Origin: Bacteroidaceae bacterium
Lineage (GTDB): Bacteria > Bacteroidota > Bacteroidia > Bacteroidales > Bacteroidaceae
Assembly: GCA_030843315.1 (NCBI GenBank)
Contig: JAUUPT010000029.1
Location: 1-48,343 of the forward strand
Reading direction: 5' to 3'
Length of the DNA stretch: 48,343 nt
Position numbers and translations under genes: made by a program. Each line of letters starts with the position of its first letter. Positions within the stretch are counted from its first letter, which is position 1. A model generated the notes under the pieces. It saw nothing but the letters and a program-made list of their open reading frames with translations, had not been told where the DNA came from and did not search any database. This document shows, one piece after another, positions 35,049 to 42,543 of this stretch.

Positions 35049-36824
35049 TCAATTGATACCCCGTGAATGCACCGCCCTTCCCTCGGAGGCAGCATAGTTC
35101 TCCTGCGCCACCGCACGCATCTCATCACTCTTGGCCAACACTGCGTTGGCAAGCGTATTCAGCGGAAGTTTACCCGCCTGATAAGCTGCCACAGTCGTGG
35201 CGGGCAAGTGAATGGAGCAAGGCACCCGATCCACTGTCGCAAGCAGATAATCTCCCTTCACCTCCGGATGGTCTATGCGTGTATTCAACGATTCATCCGG
35301 ATAGGCTTTAAACTCCCGTTGCGCTGTTTCCACGGCTTCCGTATTCGCCGGGACAGCTTTCTGAAGAACTTCATGACCCGCCTTATTCAGCAGGTTCATG
35401 CCTCCGAAACCGACCAATAGCATTTTAATCAGGGGATTTTTCGAGAAAAGTCCCAGTAAGATGGAAGCAATCGGGAACAGGTTATCCTTCAGTTTCAACG
35501 ATTTAGTTTTACCAGTAAACAGTCCCACCAGCATATCGGGCAGCATGGAGATCACATATCCCATGTTACGTCCCACACTCCCCACATCGGACAGCCCGAT
35601 ACTGCTCAACAGGTTTCCCCAACCGGAGGATGCCGGAGCAGAGTTTCCCGAAGCTTGTTGCGACACGGATTTTTGTTCATCTATCACCACTACATCAGTG
35701 GACTGGTTGCCTGCCGCTCTGGGTTTGTTCCGTTCCTGCATCTCCTTTTCCTTTTGAAAGGCAAGATATTCCTCTTCCTTTCCAGGCAACACCACCAACG
35801 GAACATTCGCATACTCCTTTTTAGAAGCAGGCTCAATCGCCAAAGGAAAAACCGGCTTCCACTGCATCCATCCCTCTAATCGTTTCACAGTATCTTCGGA
35901 CAGTAGCCGCAACCGCCCCTCCATTTGTTCATTCATATTCCGTATATACGAATTTTCGTGCGGGACAATGTGCGTGGCTTCCTTCCTGAAAGTCTCCAGT
36001 ATATTCTCGTCCGTACCAAAGACCCCTTTACTGATTAGTTGTTCTACTGAAGGTTCTTCTTTCCCTTTCTGAAAAGCCGAGCCGACCGCCATCACTCCTT
36101 CCGTTGCCGTTTCAAACAAGGCGAGACGCGCCACGCTCGCCCACGAAGAAAATCCGCCGGTCACCACCGTATCGGCTCCGAAACCGACTGCCTTACCGAC
36201 CACCTTTTCCGCCAACGAAGGGGAGTACGCCTTTTCGCCCTTCTCTGCAATCTGGCGTTCCAATGCTGAACGCTGTAATTGAGTGCTCAATCCCAGCAAG
36301 CTATTCTCCGCCGCCGAAGACATTACGTATTCCAGCGAGGACTTCGGCATCTGCTGCCGGACAAGACGGTCAATCATCAACCGTTCCATCTGGTAGCCGG
36401 TATAGGCATAAGCCACATCCGTGCCCATCTCTTTCGACATCGCATCGTACCGCTCCCGACCGACAGCCTGCACCAGTTCGGTACGCCATCCGTCCGCAAT
36501 CAGCTTCAAGTCCGAGGTGATTTTCGGGGATTCCCCGATGCGCGTCTGGCACATAGCCACATAATCCTCTGTTTTCAAGCTATTCCATTTCCCGGTGCGG
36601 CTGACCACCTCATACGGCGACACGACGGGCATTCCCGTAGGACCGGTAACAGCCATCGACAGGATGCCCGGGACACTGTTGGAGTATTCCTGCAATTCCT
36701 CCATCTGCTTTTCCGTCAACTCCTTCCGCACCTGATCCATCACCGGAGCCAGCGAAGCATTGAAGTATTGGCTGTAGCAGCACTCCAATTCGGCAAATCT
36801 CTTTATCTGTTCTGTCAACTTCAT
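35049..36824 (-). CDS. Large transfer-region protein of unknown function
   Basis: The 591-residue protein is mainly helical. Residues about 200-260 contain small-residue-rich stretches (KVVGKAVGFGADTVVTGGFS) that look membrane-associated. A second hydrophobic region lies near 410-480 (GYVISMLPDMLVGLF and MLLVGFGGMNLLNKAG). The C-terminal region includes YLLATVDRVPCSIHLPATT. The start at 36824 is 3 bases after the upstream stop. It could be a membrane-inserted or channel protein of the conjugation machinery; no family name can be supported. Confidence 0.6.
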   Translation of the reverse strand: MKLTEQIKRFAELECCYSQYFNASLAPVMDQVRKELTEKQMEELQEYSNSVPGILSMAVTGPTGMPVVSPYEVVSRTGKWNSLKTEDYVAMCQTRIGESPKITSDLKLIADGWRTELVQAVGRERYDAMSKEMGTDVAYAYTGYQMERLMIDRLVRQQMPKSSLEYVMSSAAENSLLGLSTQLQRSALERQIAEKGEKAYSPSLAEKVVGKAVGFGADTVVTGGFSSWASVARLALFETATEGVMAVGSAFQKGKEEPSVEQLISKGVFGTDENILETFRKEATHIVPHENSYIRNMNEQMEGRLRLLSEDTVKRLEGWMQWKPVFPLAIEPASKKEYANVPLVVLPGKEEEYLAFQKEKEMQERNKPRAAGNQSTDVVVIDEQKSVSQQASGNSAPASSGWGNLLSSIGLSDVGSVGRNMGYVISMLPDMLVGLFTGKTKSLKLKDNLFPIASILLGLFSKNPLIKMLLVGFGGMNLLNKAGHEVLQKAVPANTEAVETAQREFKAYPDESLNTRIDHPEVKGDYLLATVDRVPCSIHLPATTVAAYQAGKLPLNTLANAVLAKSDEMRAVAQENYAASEGRAVHSRGIN

Positions 36825-36827
36825 GGT

Positions 36828-37124
36828 TTATAAATTTAATTGTTGCTCCGAAGCCCGTGTCTGTTGCTCTCCCAACTGCGAAGAGAGCTGCTGGCGTGTC
36901 TGCTCAATAGCTTGATGGTAAATTCGCATTTGATCGGGAAAATACTCTTCCAGCATCGAATCCTTTGCTATCTCATCCGCAAGGAAATTGAATGCCACCT
37001 GCCGGGCAATCTCAACACCCGCCTCCCCGTCGGAACGGTTGTTGAACCACGCCTTTGCCCACCAGCGCACGCCGGAACGGTCGGGATAGACCGTAACCAG
37101 GCGAGGGATGTCGAAACTCTGCAC
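36828..37124 (-). CDS. Downstream part of a probable frameshifted transfer gene
   Basis: As an independent gene this would start at a GTG (37124), but the frame is open upstream to the A-run at 37197-37188 without an ATG, and the extra residues (VERQAILACGIIDPLAELEI) read naturally as a continuation of the upstream M23-like gene. It is therefore best seen as the 3' half of one gene joined by a -1 frameshift. The joint product would have about 390 residues. The visible part (98 residues from GTG) is helical and acidic-basic mixed, with no known motif. Confidence 0.6.
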   Translation of the reverse strand: MQSFDIPRLVTVYPDRSGVRWWAKAWFNNRSDGEAGVEIARQVAFNFLADEIAKDSMLEEYFPDQMRIYHQAIEQTRQQLSSQLGEQQTRASEQQLNL

Positions 37125-37157
37125 GTCAATCTCCAGTTCCGCCAGCGGATCGATGAT

Positions 37158-37197
37158 GCCGCAAGCGAGAATGGCTTGGCGTTCTACTTTTTTTTTT
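37158..37197 (-). other. Candidate programmed -1 frameshift site
   Basis: On the minus strand a run of ten A (37197-37188) makes the slippery heptamer A AAA AAG in the frame of the upstream gene. A TAG stop (37186-37184) follows directly, and after a 6-base spacer (TAGAAC) a stem pairs GCCAAGC (37180-37174) with GCTTGCGGC (37166-37158), with one bulge. This matches the layout of dnaX-like -1 sites. A one-base loss in the sequence is the alternative. Confidence 0.6.
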
Positions 37198-38005
37198 CGT
37201 CATCTGACAACCCGGACAGGAACACCTGATGCTTCAATGCCATATAATTCAGGAAATCTGCCATCAACAGGTTCTGCACCTTGGCAGCCACCGGTGCCGC
37301 CTTACTGCTCACCCCCAACGGGTTGGACAGGGACGGGAGCACCTCAAAGAAGTAATCCTTCAGAGCCGATACAGCAAAAATATTCCGCAACGACTGTTCC
37401 GTATGCTTCCCCACCACGTAGCTCCCCCGTCGTATCTCTTCCATGTAAGCCGGATAGTACTGAATCATCAGTTGTTCCAGTTCCTCTCGGTACGCATCGT
37501 AGTCGGTACTGATTTCCGCATCAAGGGTGACCAATTCGGCCGGAAACGGCGTTGCTCCCGTCCTGCCGCAGGTTTTCATGTTCGAGTAGAGCATCGTGAT
37601 GAAGTCTATCGGGTGAATCTCTTCCTCCCCATAATGCACCTCCATGTGCAGCAGCTCGGAGCTCACGCCGACCATCGCTCCGGCAGTAACCGATTGTCCG
37701 AAGCTGGCACTGCACGAAGACAAGTGTCCGTACTTCACCACGTAATGCCCGTACTGCACATTCACGTACAAGCCGTGGCGGTCATCGGAACCGATACCAG
37801 ACACTTTCCCGTCTGCTAGTGCGGAGAGGATGTAGTGCCGGGTTCGGAAGTCCACCCCATGATGGAAAAACGCCTCTCCCGTATGAGGATGAATCTGCTC
37901 CCCGTAAGGCAGAATCAACTCCACGTTGTCATCCCTGTCTTCAAAAGGCATGCAATAGCCGCTTTCCGAACAGAGGTTCATTTCACTGTTATATTTCATA
38001 TTCAT
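37184..38005 (-). CDS. M23-like transfer protein, 5' part of a probable frameshifted gene
   Basis: The 273-residue protein has an M23 (LytM) peptidase fold in residues about 35-140: HHGVDF supplies the first histidine and aspartate, and GHLSSCSASFGQSVTAGAMVG is the usual turn. The final HxH of active enzymes is here LLHMEV, with the first histidine replaced by leucine, so activity is doubtful. The C-terminal half is helical. It ends DDEKKK at the slippery A-run before a stop, and the 36828 frame would continue it. No signal peptide. Six bases separate it from the upstream membrane-protein gene. Confidence 0.7.
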   Translation of the reverse strand: MNMKYNSEMNLCSESGYCMPFEDRDDNVELILPYGEQIHPHTGEAFFHHGVDFRTRHYILSALADGKVSGIGSDDRHGLYVNVQYGHYVVKYGHLSSCSASFGQSVTAGAMVGVSSELLHMEVHYGEEEIHPIDFITMLYSNMKTCGRTGATPFPAELVTLDAEISTDYDAYREELEQLMIQYYPAYMEEIRRGSYVVGKHTEQSLRNIFAVSALKDYFFEVLPSLSNPLGVSSKAAPVAAKVQNLLMADFLNYMALKHQVFLSGLSDDEKKK

Positions 38006-38011
38006 TGATTG

Positions 38012-38803
38012 TTATCGTGTTAAACCCGTACTTTTCTTCTCCTCTTCTTGCCGCATCTGAACCAGCCCGTGATAAATTTGTACGGGTGTATATCCCTCCT
38101 GAACCAGCGAATCGTACTGTTCGCGTGACAGGGGGATGGCAGGGTAATCTTTCCCCTCCGCACCCCATGCCTTGACAAACACCTTTTGCGGGTAATCTTT
38201 CGGCGAATAGACCGATGCACGGGCATAAGGCGTTTCCGTTCCTACCGTCTGGGCAGGGGTACTCTGCCCGCCGATAATGCGTTTGAAGTCAAAATTATTA
38301 CCAATGACAAACATTCCAAGCAACGCCCCTGCAATTTTCCCGAACCAGCCGAAACGTCCGAAAACCAGCAATGCCGCACCGATCAGTCCGGCAATGCCCA
38401 AGCCTGAAACCTTGCCGGAACCCAAGTTGGAGAAGAAATCCCCGAACATATTCCCGCCCTGGCCTCCGAACAGTCCTTGAAAAAACTTCTTAACACCGCC
38501 CCATTGGCTGTCCACATCGGACAAAGTAGTGTTTACCTTGTCGATGGCAGTTTCCGCACTTGTGCGCAGAGACTTCACATCTCCTGCCATGTTGTTTGCC
38601 GTGTCCACGGCGTCTTTTCCCACAGTCGCCTCGCCGACGATGCGCGCCAGCGACTTGTCGGTGGTCAACTTCTCCCAGCCCAGATACCCTACCGGAAGGG
38701 CAAAAGCCGTAGTTTTTGCGGCGGTTAGGGTACCTCTCAAGGTTCGTTGCGGATGGACGACAGGGTATGTCGCCACCTTTGCTAAAGTTCTCCAAAATCC
38801 CAT
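38012..38803 (-). CDS. Membrane protein of the transfer region
   Basis: The 263-residue protein has a hydrophobic stretch near residues 30-45, a coiled-coil-like region (VDTANNMAGDVKSLRTSAET, about 65-100) and two close membrane helices around 135-170 (GLGIAGLIGAALLVFG and IAGALLGMFVIG). A soluble C-terminal part follows and ends EEEKKSTGLTR, the tail type shared with several element proteins. It may be an inner-membrane component of the transfer apparatus. Family not known to me. Confidence 0.6.
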   Translation of the reverse strand: MGFWRTLAKVATYPVVHPQRTLRGTLTAAKTTAFALPVGYLGWEKLTTDKSLARIVGEATVGKDAVDTANNMAGDVKSLRTSAETAIDKVNTTLSDVDSQWGGVKKFFQGLFGGQGGNMFGDFFSNLGSGKVSGLGIAGLIGAALLVFGRFGWFGKIAGALLGMFVIGNNFDFKRIIGGQSTPAQTVGTETPYARASVYSPKDYPQKVFVKAWGAEGKDYPAIPLSREQYDSLVQEGYTPVQIYHGLVQMRQEEEKKSTGLTR

Positions 38804-38872
38804 AAAGCATTCTTTATTATGTTGAAACTATTTTAATTGAGTTACTCATTTTTTATTCCCTTCCGTTTCCCT

Positions 38873-39553
38873 TCAGAACCCGAGCTTCGCCTTTCGTTTC
38901 CACCGCCCCATGCAATCCCGGCAGATGCCCACCTTGTCCGGTTTTTCGTGCGTAGACTGCTCAATATCCATCCATATATCCCCGAATGTCGTATATTTAA
39001 CTGCTCTTGTAAGCCTACGAAGCTGGTTGTTCATATTCGCCAACTTCGGTCGGATGTTGAACACGATTTCGATGCGCTGTTTTTCTGTCATCTTGATATC
39101 ACTCAAGCACACCTTTCGGATGTCATTCACAATTTCCACACTGTTGACAATCAGATTTCGGTAGATCGCATTCCTTCGGGTAGAGAGAGCCACGGCAAAA
39201 GCACCGCTGGGGTGAAGTTTCAGAATATGGTTCATCTCCGACATCGCACCGACGAGTTTGCCCACCTCCATGTAAAACCCATAGGTCTGTGCAGCATAAC
39301 TGACAATATCCCGGAACGAATCCAAGTAATCATTGTATGCCTTTTGCACCTCTGTTGTCTTCTCCACCTCCGAAGCGACCCACACATGCCCTGTGGTCTG
39401 CAAACCCATCGCCACACTCTGGCTCTTCAACTGCTTCTCCGCCTTCTCCGTATAAGTCAGTATCATCCCTGTCAACACCGGATCTACTTGTGCCTGCAAC
39501 TGGAACACCACCATCATCATCAGCAAACTTCCGAGCCAAATCCTCTTTTTCAT
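38873..39553 (-). CDS. Exported transfer protein, paralogue A
   Basis: The 226-residue protein has a signal peptide (MKKRIWLGSLLMMMVVFQLQAQ, cleavage near residue 21) and a helical periplasmic domain with coiled-coil character. Its C-terminal part (NNQLRRLTRAVKYTTFGDIW) matches the neighbouring gene (GKLRRLYLSIRYYDMMDVW), so the two are tandem paralogues. Helical exported proteins of this size are often minor pilus or channel components in type IV secretion, in the manner of VirB5, though this is a guess by analogy. It has a CxxC (CRDC) near the C-terminus. Confidence 0.65.
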   Translation of the reverse strand: MKKRIWLGSLLMMMVVFQLQAQVDPVLTGMILTYTEKAEKQLKSQSVAMGLQTTGHVWVASEVEKTTEVQKAYNDYLDSFRDIVSYAAQTYGFYMEVGKLVGAMSEMNHILKLHPSGAFAVALSTRRNAIYRNLIVNSVEIVNDIRKVCLSDIKMTEKQRIEIVFNIRPKLANMNNQLRRLTRAVKYTTFGDIWMDIEQSTHEKPDKVGICRDCMGRWKRKAKLGF

Positions 39554-39586
39554 CTTTCGATCTGTTGTTTTTTATTTCCCTTTCAT

Positions 39587-40285
39587 CTAACGAGATACCG
39601 ATTGTGCCGCCCGCCGCCACCGTTCATGGGCTTGCCTGGCAAGCGTCCCCGGAGTACGTTCAATCATCCCTGCCGACAGATTGTACCACACATCCATCAT
39701 GTCATAATAACGGATGCTCAGATAAAGCCGCCGTAGCTTTCCGTTAAATGCTGTCAACTTATCGTTGATTGCCCACAACGTTTCCGACCGTTCCGCACCC
39801 GTAAGCATATTGCCCGGGCCGCCTTGCGCCACAGCATTCTTTATCAGCGTGAACGTCGTAACCAGCTCCATGGCCGTTTCCAAGTAGAGCGTGTTCATCG
39901 GTATTGTTGCCACAATCCCTTGCGGGTTATTCTCGCAAGCCGATTTCAGATTTCCCAGCGTAATGAAGATGCGCAAAGCATCATCGACGATGTGACTGGC
40001 CGCTTTCAGCGAAGAGGCATAGCCGCTCACCGTCTGCGTATAATCCCGATACTTCTTTTCCCACTCATGCACTTTGTTGAACTGGGCGGCAATGGTATTC
40101 TGTAGGACAGCCGTTTCGGTCTGCCCCTTTATCTGCGATGATATTTTATCATGGATGGCATCATTCCCTTCGGCAAGAGCTACCCATTCCAGTGGATTCT
40201 GGTAAACCTGTGCCGGAAGATGTCCCACGCAGAGAACAAACCCCGCCACCAGCATCATCCTAACGATTGGTGATTTCATAGACAT
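39587..40285 (-). CDS. Exported transfer protein, paralogue B
   Basis: The 232-residue protein has a signal peptide (VRMMLVAGFVLCVGHLPAQ, cleavage near residue 26) and a helical domain. It shares the C-terminal LRRL....Y....D.W pattern with the downstream gene at 38873-39553. Its 5' end overlaps the PH-domain gene by 26 bases. Like its paralogue it may be a periplasmic or surface part of the conjugation machinery. Confidence 0.65.
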   Translation of the reverse strand: MSMKSPIVRMMLVAGFVLCVGHLPAQVYQNPLEWVALAEGNDAIHDKISSQIKGQTETAVLQNTIAAQFNKVHEWEKKYRDYTQTVSGYASSLKAASHIVDDALRIFITLGNLKSACENNPQGIVATIPMNTLYLETAMELVTTFTLIKNAVAQGGPGNMLTGAERSETLWAINDKLTAFNGKLRRLYLSIRYYDMMDVWYNLSAGMIERTPGTLARQAHERWRRAAQSVSR

Positions 40286-40739
40286 ATCTCTTTTGTTTGT
40301 TCAGCTCCACCCGCTCACGAATCAGGTTCACCAGTGGTGTACGGCTCTGAATACCCGGTATCGCCAGTTGTGGATGGGTACGGTCGCCCGAATAGACCAC
40401 CACCGTTTTCAGTCCCGCAAGCTGTTGCAGGAAAGAGCAATTCTCTTTGAAGTCGATAATCCTGTATAGCTCGACGAAATCGACCTTTCGTGTGAATACG
40501 CCCCGCTCATAGATTAGTTGCTCCCCGGTAAGGGTGAAGCGGTTTCTCAATAGGTACAAGAATTGGTACCCCAGATAAATGCCGAGTAGCAGGCAAAGCC
40601 CTTTCAGAAAATTGATGAAAGGTAATTCCTCCAGTCCGCAACAAAGAATGCCGGCTACCAGCAACAGAAGCAGGTGCAGTTCGTTGATAACGAATTGCCG
40701 GAGGTCGGGACGGTATGTTTTTATTTCTGAATCTTTCAT
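40260..40739 (-). CDS. Small membrane protein with bacterial PH-like domain
   Basis: The 159-residue protein has two adjacent hydrophobic helices (about residues 20-62: LLLLLVAGILCCGLEELPF, then GLCLLLGIYLGYQFLYLL). A domain of the bacterial PH2 (YdbS/YdbT) type follows: RFTLTGEQLIYERGVFTRK, then VELYRIIDFKENCSFLQQL, matching the strand pattern of that family. It could bind lipid or a partner protein in the inner membrane. It overlaps the next gene by 26 bases, implying coupled translation. Confidence 0.7.
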   Translation of the reverse strand: MKDSEIKTYRPDLRQFVINELHLLLLLVAGILCCGLEELPFINFLKGLCLLLGIYLGYQFLYLLRNRFTLTGEQLIYERGVFTRKVDFVELYRIIDFKENCSFLQQLAGLKTVVVYSGDRTHPQLAIPGIQSRTPLVNLIRERVELNKQKRYVYEITNR

Positions 40740-40775
40740 AATCAGTTATTCTTCTTAGTTGGATGCGCTGCGGTG

Positions 40776-41972
40776 TCAACGGCGAAAACCAGTAGACACC
40801 TCTGGTTCCGCCTCTGTCTTTTCTATACGTTTGCCTAATAACTGGTCATTCCAGTCCTTGTATCCCTTGGCGGCAGGATGGTAAACCACCTGCGGATCGT
40901 GAAGCCCCATCCGGTTACAAAATTCCCCATACGAAAACGTATCCGGAGCCATTTGGTGACGGTCATAACCGGTAGTCTTATCCACAAACACCACCGTACC
41001 GTCTTTCATCGAATAGGAACTGAAGTTCATACCACTCTTCTGGGCAGCGAAGTTGCAGGCAAACATCTGTCCGGCAGCATCCCGATCAAAGCAAAGGTGA
41101 TGCACTGCGTTCGGGCAGGCATCCATAATGCCCTGAAATTGCTTTTCTCCGGGATTCCCACCCGTCGAAAGATAAAGGCCATTCATCTCTTTCCCTTCAA
41201 GCCTTTGTATCTGATAGAACGCCATCGCATCAAAAGCTCCCTCGAACCACAACACCCGTCGAACTTCGTCAAGAGGAACTTTACCGATATTCGCCATCCA
41301 CAATCCCTCCACTGAATTCGTTCCCTCTGCCTTTCCCTTGTAAGTCGGGCGGTCAGTCTGCTGTCGTCCGCGTTCCTCCAATCCCACCACACGTTCATCT
41401 CCCGGAACACGAAACGGGAATGCCAGGTTGCTGAACTTCTTGCCGTCCTCACGCCCCGTATAACTCGCCATAAAGAAATGATCGGCAAAAGCCGCTTGTG
41501 TATTCAAGTCCAAACCGCGTTGAATGAAAAAAGGATAGAAACGTTTCCGGGTTGCCCAGTCAGTTGTATCGTAAGGTTGCACTTCATACTTCGAGAAATC
41601 GAACGTTGCCGCCGGACGGGATTCTTTGATGGCACGGTCAACACCGGAAGGAACCCTCCCCAACAACCGGTTGCAGACCAGATTCACCAATCGGTTCTTA
41701 TCCATTCCCGGCGTATACTCCGCAAACAATTCCGGATGCTCCTGTATAAACGAGATGACCGTATAGTTCCGCCGTTCAGGCGGACGGAAGCAACAGAGAC
41801 CGTTGCCTGTAACGATGAATTTATCTCCATGAATGCGACGTCCATCGTTATCCAGACGGACAAAAGAGGGGTATCTCACACCGTCTCTGCGATTGAAGTG
41901 ATATCCCGCATCTTCCAGCACGGTTTTGATGCTGATACGGTTCTTGAAGTCTTCGTAAGTTGGTTCGCTCAT
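40776..41972 (-). CDS. TOPRIM-domain protein, primase-like
   Basis: The 398-residue protein belongs to the TOPRIM proteins typical of Bacteroides mobile elements. The N-terminal part (YEDFKNRISIKTVLEDAGY, then GDKFIVTGNG) resembles the domain that precedes TOPRIM in that group. The TOPRIM core has E244 in FEGAFDA and D296/D298 in CFDRDAAG. It may make primers for complementary-strand synthesis in the recipient, in the manner of transferred plasmid primases. Tail: EAEPEVSTGFRR, acidic then the shared ending. It is translated 5 bases after the upstream gene. Confidence 0.8.
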   Translation of the reverse strand: MSEPTYEDFKNRISIKTVLEDAGYHFNRRDGVRYPSFVRLDNDGRRIHGDKFIVTGNGLCCFRPPERRNYTVISFIQEHPELFAEYTPGMDKNRLVNLVCNRLLGRVPSGVDRAIKESRPAATFDFSKYEVQPYDTTDWATRKRFYPFFIQRGLDLNTQAAFADHFFMASYTGREDGKKFSNLAFPFRVPGDERVVGLEERGRQQTDRPTYKGKAEGTNSVEGLWMANIGKVPLDEVRRVLWFEGAFDAMAFYQIQRLEGKEMNGLYLSTGGNPGEKQFQGIMDACPNAVHHLCFDRDAAGQMFACNFAAQKSGMNFSSYSMKDGTVVFVDKTTGYDRHQMAPDTFSYGEFCNRMGLHDPQVVYHPAAKGYKDWNDQLLGKRIEKTEAEPEVSTGFRR

Positions 41973-41977
41973 AAGTC

Positions 41978-42538
41978 TTATTTTCTTAATCCGTTATGTA
42001 TATTTTCTGTATTGACCGCTGCCTCGTAATTGCGCATGGCTACCTCTTCAGGAGTGTCCACACCCGGCTTAAAGTAGGCTCTCACGGGTTGCCCCATTCC
42101 GTGGGGTCGGTGGTAACCCGCCTCAGGTTCCTGTCCGTAGGTCAGTTCTCCCATCACCGTCAGTCCGGCAGCCAGCGCAGCCGTGATACGGGAGCCAACC
42201 CCCAGCCGTTCTTTCATATCCACTTCCTCAAACAGTTTAGAGAAAAGCCGCATCCGGTGGTAATCGTCCATAGCAAGGAACTTGTCATACTCCTTTTTGG
42301 AGATTTCGCGCGCAATCACCTCGCCGTCCACCTCTCCGGACAGAGTGTACTTTCCACCCTCCAAAGCCTGTACACCTATCCGTCCCACCTGGATTTCACG
42401 ACCGTCTTTTCCCTCCCGGAACCAGCCTTTCGTATCCTTGATTACTGTCAGCCGGGAGGCATCCGTACTGCTTGCATTCACCGCCTCTCCCTTGTAATCT
42501 CCGCTTTTCAGGGAGATACCGCTGAGCAACTCATCCAC
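41978..42538 (-). CDS. Small transfer-region protein, DUF3945-like
   Basis: The 186-residue protein looks like an isolated domain of the polyvalent-protein type: residues about 60-100 (YTLSGEVDGEVIAREISKKE) form a beta-hairpin-rich unit similar to one in the downstream-coded neighbour (LRAEVNGETYIRPITAEQFK) at 42544-43830. The tail IHNGLRK resembles the shared ending. It is separated from both neighbours by 5 bases. Exact function unknown. Confidence 0.6.
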   Translation of the reverse strand: MDELLSGISLKSGDYKGEAVNASSTDASRLTVIKDTKGWFREGKDGREIQVGRIGVQALEGGKYTLSGEVDGEVIAREISKKEYDKFLAMDDYHRMRLFSKLFEEVDMKERLGVGSRITAALAAGLTVMGELTYGQEPEAGYHRPHGMGQPVRAYFKPGVDTPEEVAMRNYEAAVNTENIHNGLRK

Positions 42539-42543
42539 TATTG

